Below, piece by piece: positions 58,473-64,000 of a DNA stretch of 64,000 nucleotides. The position numbers and the translations under genes were made by a program. The number at the start of each line of letters is the position of its first letter. Within the stretch, counting starts at the first letter, position 1. The DNA is from Dinghuibacter silviterrae (GTDB taxonomy: Bacteria; Bacteroidota; Bacteroidia; Chitinophagales; Chitinophagaceae). The notes beneath the pieces were generated by a model. That model was not told the DNA's origin. It was given only the letters and a program-made list of their open reading frames with translations, and searched no databases. The stretch is from contig NZ_SODV01000002.1 of NCBI RefSeq assembly GCF_004366355.1, positions 598,768 through 662,767 of the forward strand, read 5' to 3'.

Positions 58473-60446
58473 ATGACAATAGTAAGACGATTCGCGCTTG
58501 CCTGCTTCATAGCAACAGGACTAAATGCCCGCGCTCAGCAGGGCATCCTCAAAGTCCAGGCCGACAAGGTCACCGCCACTATTCAACCCACGATGTGGGG
58601 CATCTTTTTCGAAGACATCAATTTCGGAGCCGACGGCGGATTATACGCGGAGCTGGTGAAGAACCGTTCCTTTGAATTTACAAAACCTTTGATGGGGTGG
58701 ACAAAAGAGGGCCACAAGGTGGTGGAGGGGAGTATGCTCATCCTGAACCGGAAGGCGGAAGATCCGAATAACCCGCGTTTTCTCCGCGTGACCGCGGACC
58801 ACGAGGGACCCGGAGACCTGGGGCTCGTCAATGAAGGTTTTAGGGGGATGGGGATCAAGAAGGGCGTCCGTTACTTTTTTTCCATCCTATACCGGCAACC
58901 GCAAACGGGTATAACGCTGCACATCGGTTTAAAGGACGCCAAAGGCAACAGCCTTGGAGATACGGTGCTGGTACCCACGGAAACAGGAGAACAATGGCAT
59001 AAGGCGACCGCGACAATTACCGCCACGGCTACGGAACCAAAGGCCTCGATGACCCTCGGTTTTGAAGGCGACGGCCGGATCGATGTCGATATGATCTCCC
59101 TTTTCCCCGGTGACACCTGGCGAAACCGGCCCGGGGGGCTTAGGGCGGATATGGTGCAATGGCTGGCGGATATGAAGCCGGGATTTATCCGTTTTCCCGG
59201 TGGGTGTATCGTGGAAGGCATGGACCTGAACAACCGCTACCAGTGGAAAAAAACGGTAGGTCCTGTGGAAGACCGGCAGTTTGAGATCAACCGATGGAAC
59301 GTCGAATTTCCCCGCCGGTCGACACCGGATTATTTTCAAAGCCATGGCCTGGGCTTCTTCGAATACTTTCAACTGGCGGAGGATATAGGCGCGCAGCCGC
59401 TCCCGATCCTGAACTGCGGCATGGCCTGCCAGTTCAATACCGCGGAGCTGGTGCCCCTGGACCAGGAAGATCCGTATATCCAGGACGCCCTGGACCTGGT
59501 TGAATTTGCCAATGGGGATACCACGACGCGTTGGGGAAAACTCCGGGCCTCCATGGGGCACCCGGCGTCCTTCCACCTGCAGATGATGGGTGTGGGGAAC
59601 GAAAACTGGGGGCCGCAGTATGTCGAACGGCTCCAGGAATTTACGAAAGCCATCAAAGCCCGTTATCCCGATCTGAAGCTGGTCAACAGCTCAGGCACCG
59701 ATCCCGACGGCGCGCGCTTCGACTACCTCAACGGCGAACTACGGTCGATGCACGCCGACCTCATCGACGAACACTATTACCGGAATCCCGAATGGTTTTT
59801 TGCCAACGCACGGCGGTATGACGGCTATCCAAGGGGGAGCAGCCACATTTTTGCCGGGGAATACGCCGCCCAAAGCGACCATACGGTCAGCCCCGAAAAC
59901 AAAAACTGCTGGCTGACGGCACTTTCCGAAGCCGCCTTTATGACGGGGCTGGAGCGGAACGCCGATGTGGTCAGCATGGCGTCTTACGCCCCGCTTTTTG
60001 CGAATGCCGACGCCTGGCAGTGGACCCCGGACCTGATTTGGGTGAATAACCTGCAATCTTACGGGACTCCTGACTATTATGTCCAGCAGCTTTTTTCGCT
60101 TAACAAAGGGACCGGGGTGGTGCCCCTGACCCTGGACGGGCACACCGTGGCGGGTCAGGACAGCCTGTATGCAACGGCTTGTGTGGACGATGCAACGCAT
60201 GACCTGATCATCAAGGTGGTGAATGCGTCGGGCCAACCCGCCGTTAAAACAATCGCAGTGGAGGGCCGTAAGCTTGGTAAAACCGGCACCTTGACGGTTC
60301 TCCAAAACAACGACCTCGGCGCGGTCAATACCTTTGATCAACCACGGCAGGTGGCACCGCACACAACGACGCTGCAAACCGGCAAGACCATCTCCCTGGC
60401 CATGGAACCTTATTCTTTCAACATTATAAGAATCCCCTTGCGATAG
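58473..60446 (+). CDS. Alpha-L-arabinofuranosidase, GH51
   Basis: A 657-residue secreted glycoside hydrolase. After the signal peptide (ending ARAQ), a CBM-like beta domain (about 80-200) precedes the TIM barrel. GVGNENWG contains the acid/base Glu377 and HIFAGEYAAQS the nucleophile Glu463, both in family GH51 positions. It releases arabinose from arabinan or arabinoxylan. The start at 58473 gives a proper signal peptide. It stands alone; no SusC/SusD pair or transporter is near, so it is not in a typical utilisation locus. Confidence 0.92.
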   Translation: MTIVRRFALACFIATGLNARAQQGILKVQADKVTATIQPTMWGIFFEDINFGADGGLYAELVKNRSFEFTKPLMGWTKEGHKVVEGSMLILNRKAEDPNNPRFLRVTADHEGPGDLGLVNEGFRGMGIKKGVRYFFSILYRQPQTGITLHIGLKDAKGNSLGDTVLVPTETGEQWHKATATITATATEPKASMTLGFEGDGRIDVDMISLFPGDTWRNRPGGLRADMVQWLADMKPGFIRFPGGCIVEGMDLNNRYQWKKTVGPVEDRQFEINRWNVEFPRRSTPDYFQSHGLGFFEYFQLAEDIGAQPLPILNCGMACQFNTAELVPLDQEDPYIQDALDLVEFANGDTTTRWGKLRASMGHPASFHLQMMGVGNENWGPQYVERLQEFTKAIKARYPDLKLVNSSGTDPDGARFDYLNGELRSMHADLIDEHYYRNPEWFFANARRYDGYPRGSSHIFAGEYAAQSDHTVSPENKNCWLTALSEAAFMTGLERNADVVSMASYAPLFANADAWQWTPDLIWVNNLQSYGTPDYYVQQLFSLNKGTGVVPLTLDGHTVAGQDSLYATACVDDATHDLIIKVVNASGQPAVKTIAVEGRKLGKTGTLTVLQNNDLGAVNTFDQPRQVAPHTTTLQTGKTISLAMEPYSFNIIRIPLR

Positions 60447-60480
60447 GCACGATTCCTGTGGCGGAAAGCAAAACTTCAAT

Positions 60481-61386
60481 ATGAAAGCCGTCCGGATCCA
60501 TGCCTTCGGAGGACCCGAGGTCCTCCAACTGGAAGAGGTACCCCGTCCCATGCCTGCTCCCGGTGAGGTGCTTGTAAAGGTGTATGCCTCCGGGGTGAAC
60601 CCCCTTGACTGGAAGATCCGCAAGGGGCTCCGGGCAAAAAAGTACCCCACCGATTTCCCCCTAACGCTGGGCTGGGACATGTCCGGCGTTGTGGAAGAAG
60701 TGGGGAGCGGCGTCCACCAATGGCGCCCGGGAGACGAGGTATACGGCCGGCCCGACCCCACGCGAAACGGTACTTATGCCGAGTATGTGGCGGTGAAGGC
60801 CGACCAGATCGGCCTAAAACCAAAGACGATCGACCATGTCCACGCGGCGGCGGTTCCGCTGGCGGGTATGACGGCCTGGCAGGGACTCTTCGACCACGGT
60901 CACCTGGAACGAGGCCAGACGGTCCTCATCCAGGCCGCCTCGGGTGGGGTGGGGATATACGCGGTACAATTCGCGCGCTGGGTGGGGGCCCGGGTGTATG
61001 GTACGACCTCTACGCCCAAAATCGATTTTGTACAGGGGCTCGGGGCCGATGTGGTGATCGATTATACGAAGCAGCGTTTTGAAGACGTCGTCCACGACGC
61101 GGACCTGGTCCTCGACACCCTCGGGGGCGATACGCAAAAGCGCTCCCTGTCCGTGATCAGAAAGGGGGGCAGGATCGTTACGACCCTGGCTCCGGAAGAT
61201 CAGGCAGTAGAGGCTTTTACAACCCTGGCCAATACGGAGCAATTGGAAACGATCGCCCGCCTGATCGACGAGGGCAAGGTCCACCCGGTGATCGCCCGGG
61301 TCTTTCCGCTGGAACAGGCGGCAGCAGCGCAGGAACTGAGCGAAACGGGGCATGTACAAGGGAAGATCGTGCTGCAAATTGTCTAA
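60481..61386 (+). CDS. NADP-dependent medium-chain oxidoreductase (quinone reductase-like)
   Basis: A 301-residue zinc-free MDR enzyme, paralogous in family to the one at 9110. VKVYASGVNPLDWKIRKG and LGWDMSGVVEEVG are in the GroES-like part; IQAASGGVGIYAVQFARWVG near 150 is the NADPH motif. The end ETGHVQGKIVLQIV is typical. Overlaps the convergent Ca/H antiporter gene by 4 bp. Natural substrate unknown. Confidence 0.9.
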   Translation: MKAVRIHAFGGPEVLQLEEVPRPMPAPGEVLVKVYASGVNPLDWKIRKGLRAKKYPTDFPLTLGWDMSGVVEEVGSGVHQWRPGDEVYGRPDPTRNGTYAEYVAVKADQIGLKPKTIDHVHAAAVPLAGMTAWQGLFDHGHLERGQTVLIQAASGGVGIYAVQFARWVGARVYGTTSTPKIDFVQGLGADVVIDYTKQRFEDVVHDADLVLDTLGGDTQKRSLSVIRKGGRIVTTLAPEDQAVEAFTTLANTEQLETIARLIDEGKVHPVIARVFPLEQAAAAQELSETGHVQGKIVLQIV

Positions 61387-62453
61387 GGGAAAATCGTCGT
61401 AAACAAATACACCGCAAACAACACCAGCAGCACCGTCCCCTGGAGGATGGTCGTCCTGCCCGTGCCCAGGGAAAGGGTCACCGTAAAAAGAGACAGCACG
61501 AGGAGGATCATGGACTTGCCGTCCAGCCCCAGCGTAACGTCCAGCCCTGCAGCGATGGAGGCAAAGGCCACCGCAGGTATGGTCAGCCCGATGCTGGCCA
61601 GCGCGGACCCCAACGCAAGGTTCAGACTCGTTTGCAGATGATTTTTACGGGCGGCCTTGACGGCGGCCAGCCCTTCCGGTAACAGGATGACCGTGGCAAC
61701 GATCACGCCCACCAGCGACTTGGGCGCGCCCAGGTTCTCGACACCCGATTCTATCGTAGGGGACAGTTTTTTGGCCAGCAAGACAACGGCGGTGAGGCCC
61801 ACCAACAAGAAGAACAAACTCAGCACCACCTTTGTGTTCCCCGGGGACGCCGCGTGGGTTTCAGCGGCGTCATCGCTCAGAAAATAATCCCGGTGCCGTA
61901 CGGTCTGCACCGCTAAGAAGGTGCCATACAGCACCAGGGAGACGATGGCCACGAACACCAGCTGGGTGCGGCTATAGGCCGGCCCGGGTACCGTCGTGGT
62001 ATAATTGGGCAGGATGAGTGTCAGGGCTGTGATCGCGGTCAATGTGATCAACGCGGCATTCGCACCCTGGAGGACAAAGCGTTGTTCCCGGTGCCGGTAC
62101 CCGCCGATCAGCAGGCAAAGCCCTATGATACCCGTCAGGATGATCATGACCGCGGCAAAAACGGTATCCCTCGCCAACACCTCCGACCCGGGCCCGCCCA
62201 CCAGCATCAGCGACAGGATCAGGGACACTTCGATCACGGTCACGGCTACCGCCAGGATGATGGTGCCGTAGGGCTCGCCGGTACGGTGGGCGATTACTTC
62301 CGCGTGATGGACGGAGGCGATGACCGTGGCGATCAGCAGGGCGCCCGGGATAAGGGTGAGCAGTGGGGAACCGAAAAGCGGCGTCACCATCAGCGCCGAC
62401 AGGGCTGCCAACGGTACGATCATTGTCCAGAAGGGGATTGACTTCATGGACAT
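61383..62453 (-). CDS. Calcium:proton antiporter, ChaA-like
   Basis: A 356-residue transporter of the CaCA superfamily with about 11 helices. HRTGEPYGTIILAVAVTVIE near 55 carries the acidic helix of the first alpha repeat, and ATVILLPEGLAAVKAARKNH near 258 that of the second. These match ChaA, which exports Na+ or Ca2+ for protons. The ATG at 62453 is used; another ATG lies two codons later. The upstream hydrolase gene ends 8 bp before it. Confidence 0.88.
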   Translation of the reverse strand: MSMKSIPFWTMIVPLAALSALMVTPLFGSPLLTLIPGALLIATVIASVHHAEVIAHRTGEPYGTIILAVAVTVIEVSLILSLMLVGGPGSEVLARDTVFAAVMIILTGIIGLCLLIGGYRHREQRFVLQGANAALITLTAITALTLILPNYTTTVPGPAYSRTQLVFVAIVSLVLYGTFLAVQTVRHRDYFLSDDAAETHAASPGNTKVVLSLFFLLVGLTAVVLLAKKLSPTIESGVENLGAPKSLVGVIVATVILLPEGLAAVKAARKNHLQTSLNLALGSALASIGLTIPAVAFASIAAGLDVTLGLDGKSMILLVLSLFTVTLSLGTGRTTILQGTVLLVLFAVYLFTTIFP

Positions 62454-62461
62454 AAGATACG

Positions 62462-63778
62462 TCAGAACTTTTTAAACACATACGGCTTGTCCTGTGTGGC
62501 GATCAGCCCTCCGTCCGGTGTAAACTCGATGGTCGTCCGGACATTGAGCACATCCGGTAGTACGAAACGGGTGGCGGTCTCCGGCTCAAGGACCATGTGC
62601 CGCCCGGTGCCGTTGGAGAGGTCGGCGTATAACCGGCCGTTCTCCTTATAAATCTTAAGGACCAGTTTGGGTTTTTCAACACACCGGTACGATCCGATGA
62701 ACCGATCGATCGCACCGCTGGGCAGGGACGCCGGCGGCGGTCCCAGTTTCCCCAGGGCGGCAAGGGCGATGTTCTCCATCAATCGAAACCGGCCTTCGCT
62801 GAAGGTGGTCCGGTCTTCCCCTGAGCGGAGGTTGGTGAGGGTGCAAACGTAAAGGTCTTCGCCGGGAAAATATTTAACCTCCGCGATAAAACCGTTGATC
62901 TGACCTTCATGGTGGATACAGCGTACCCCATAGAGGAGGTTGTCATACCATCCATAGCCGTAGTGTGTGGAACTGCTATCCGCCAGGCGGTGAGCGGTCC
63001 ATGCCTTTTGGAGCAGGGACGGGGGAAGGAGCTTTCCTTCCAGCAAGGCGCAATTCCAACGGTACAGGTCTTCGACCGTGGAATATAGATCGCCCGCGGC
63101 GTAGGCCAGGGTCATGCTTTGGTAGTCTGCATTCTGGTAATACCCTTTGTCCCGGGAGTATCCCTCTACCCGGCCGGGGAGGACATCCTGTTCGGTGGCG
63201 AAACCGGTATGGGTCAGCCCGGCCGGTTTGAGCACGCTATCCGTCATATAAAGATGATAGGGCATACCGGTGACCTTTTGAATAATATACCCCAGCAGGG
63301 TATAATTGGAATTGGAATAGCTAAAGGTGAAGCCGGGCCGGAATAAAAGAGGCCGGTCCTGAAAATAATGAATAATCTGCTCCGGGGTAAAATCCCTGCG
63401 TTCGATATAAGGATCAGGGTCGTCGAGAGACATATAGTCCACGATCCCCGAGGTATGCGTGAGGAGGTTTTCGATGGTGATGGGGTACCCCTTGGAAGGA
63501 AAGCCCTTTATATATTGTTGTATCGTGTCGGACAAGTGAACCCTGCCTTGGTCCACCAGCCGGAGGATACCCACCGCCGTAAATTGTTTGGTCACGGAGC
63601 CGATCTTGAAAGCCATGGATGGTTCCAGGGGTGTCTCCAGTTCTATATTGGCGCTTCCGTAGGCTTTTTCAAAAAGTACTTGCCCTTTTTGCGCCACCAG
63701 GACGGCCATGCCCGGTACGTTGCCCTGGAAGTGGAGGGAGATCAGGCTATCCAACAGGAGATAAAGTAGTGTATGCAT
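62462..63778 (-). CDS. Serine hydrolase, class C beta-lactamase family
   Basis: A 438-residue exported protein. KIGSVTKQFTA near 57 is the SxxK motif with catalytic Ser, FSYSNSNYTLLGYII near 155 the Y-x-N motif, and CIHHEGQINGFIAEV near 294 takes the place of the KTG box. A C-terminal beta domain (350-438) has FIGSYRC. It is likely a peptidase or esterase rather than a true beta-lactamase. It precedes the Ca/H antiporter gene by 8 bp. Confidence 0.88.
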   Translation of the reverse strand: MHTLLYLLLDSLISLHFQGNVPGMAVLVAQKGQVLFEKAYGSANIELETPLEPSMAFKIGSVTKQFTAVGILRLVDQGRVHLSDTIQQYIKGFPSKGYPITIENLLTHTSGIVDYMSLDDPDPYIERRDFTPEQIIHYFQDRPLLFRPGFTFSYSNSNYTLLGYIIQKVTGMPYHLYMTDSVLKPAGLTHTGFATEQDVLPGRVEGYSRDKGYYQNADYQSMTLAYAAGDLYSTVEDLYRWNCALLEGKLLPPSLLQKAWTAHRLADSSSTHYGYGWYDNLLYGVRCIHHEGQINGFIAEVKYFPGEDLYVCTLTNLRSGEDRTTFSEGRFRLMENIALAALGKLGPPPASLPSGAIDRFIGSYRCVEKPKLVLKIYKENGRLYADLSNGTGRHMVLEPETATRFVLPDVLNVRTTIEFTPDGGLIATQDKPYVFKKF

Positions 63779-63826
63779 GACCTCAAAAGTCCGTCATGCC
63801 CACGCAAAAATCAAGCGGGGGACTGC

Positions 63827-64000
63827 TCATTTCCGGATTTGAGTGGTCTTCCGGAAGGCCGAGGGCGTCAGCCCGGTATATTGTTTAAAGATCCGCTGAA
63901 AGGTCGCCTGGGAATTGAACCCGCATTCCGATGCGATACCGGCGATGGTCAGGTGGTTGTCATGCCCTGTTTGGATCCGTTCCTGGAAAGCACGGACCCT
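63827..64000 (-). CDS. Partial AraC family regulator (C-terminus)
   Basis: The last 57 codons of a gene that continues beyond the right edge. The reading is unmistakable as an AraC HTH: LTIAGIASECGFNSQATFQR and IFKQYTGLTPSAFRKT form the second HTH and the family ending. The N-terminal domain is not visible. It lies upstream, on the same strand, of the serine hydrolase gene and might regulate it. Confidence 0.85.
   Translation of the reverse strand, partial: RVRAFQERIQTGHDNHLTIAGIASECGFNSQATFQRIFKQYTGLTPSAFRKTTQIRK

Overview
The window looks like chromosomal DNA of a GC-rich Bacteroidota, most likely Chitinophagaceae-like; I cannot fix the genus. The evidence is the set of families typical of that group: TPR/transmembrane/LuxR regulators, TPR histidine kinases, DUF3810 protease, DUF1800-DUF1501 pair, DUF177-rpmF-plsX, and a lysine-rich SWIB protein. 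Several promoter-like boxes also match the Bacteroidota -7 consensus TAnnTTTG, and Shine-Dalgarno sites are weak. Gene density is high and no gene-free stretch exceeds 300 bases. There is one tRNA (Lys, TTT). I saw no rRNA, insertion sequence, integrase or CRISPR array.

Layout. 1-10 kb: a cut-off GH128-like lipoprotein, a secreted beta-propeller protein, an epimerase/AraC pair, an SDR enzyme, two TPR histidine kinases (the second paired with a LytTR response regulator), two VOC proteins and a quinone-reductase-like enzyme. 10-16 kb: AraC regulator, alditol-oxidase-like flavoenzyme and membrane protein in one overlapping operon; opposite them an AlgI/AlgX-like O-acetylation pair, a DoxX protein and an H1-like/SWIB protein. 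16-27.7 kb: secreted and membrane proteins of unknown role, a RecD-like helicase, xseA-xseB, a CDP-alcohol phosphatidyltransferase, and a TPR-LuxR regulator behind helically phased repeats.

27.8-32.4 kb is a visibly AT-rich accessory island. A 397-residue unknown protein diverges from an operon hicA-hicB followed by two paralogous proteins, each with an N-terminal SEC-C zinc motif and a DUF5677-like helical domain. It has its own predicted promoters, a palindromic operator, a hairpin across the hicA stop codon and a strong closing terminator. It is my best candidate for an undescribed (defence or stress) system.

32.4-42.4 kb: VOC protein, MFS transporter, GH71/99-like lipoprotein, DUF3179 protein, then an oxidative-stress block: DyP peroxidase with encapsulin-targeting tail, encapsulin shell, DUF1801 protein, Crp/Fnr regulator, 1-Cys peroxiredoxin and FAD oxidoreductase. 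Two GTAAC-N4-GTTAC palindromes 22 bp apart lie between the regulator and the peroxiredoxin, suggesting direct control. 42.5-64 kb: SDR, SAM hydroxide adenosyltransferase, two related lipoproteins, plsX-rpmF-DUF177, a fructosamine kinase with an internal 15-bp tandem repeat, dCTP deaminase, phosphopantetheinyl transferase, DUF2130 and YdcF-like proteins, DUF1800/DUF1501, a GH51 arabinofuranosidase, a Ca/H antiporter, a class C beta-lactamase-like hydrolase and a cut-off AraC regulator. Several spacers and coding ends from 47.6 to 55.5 kb carry GC-rich low-complexity sequence.
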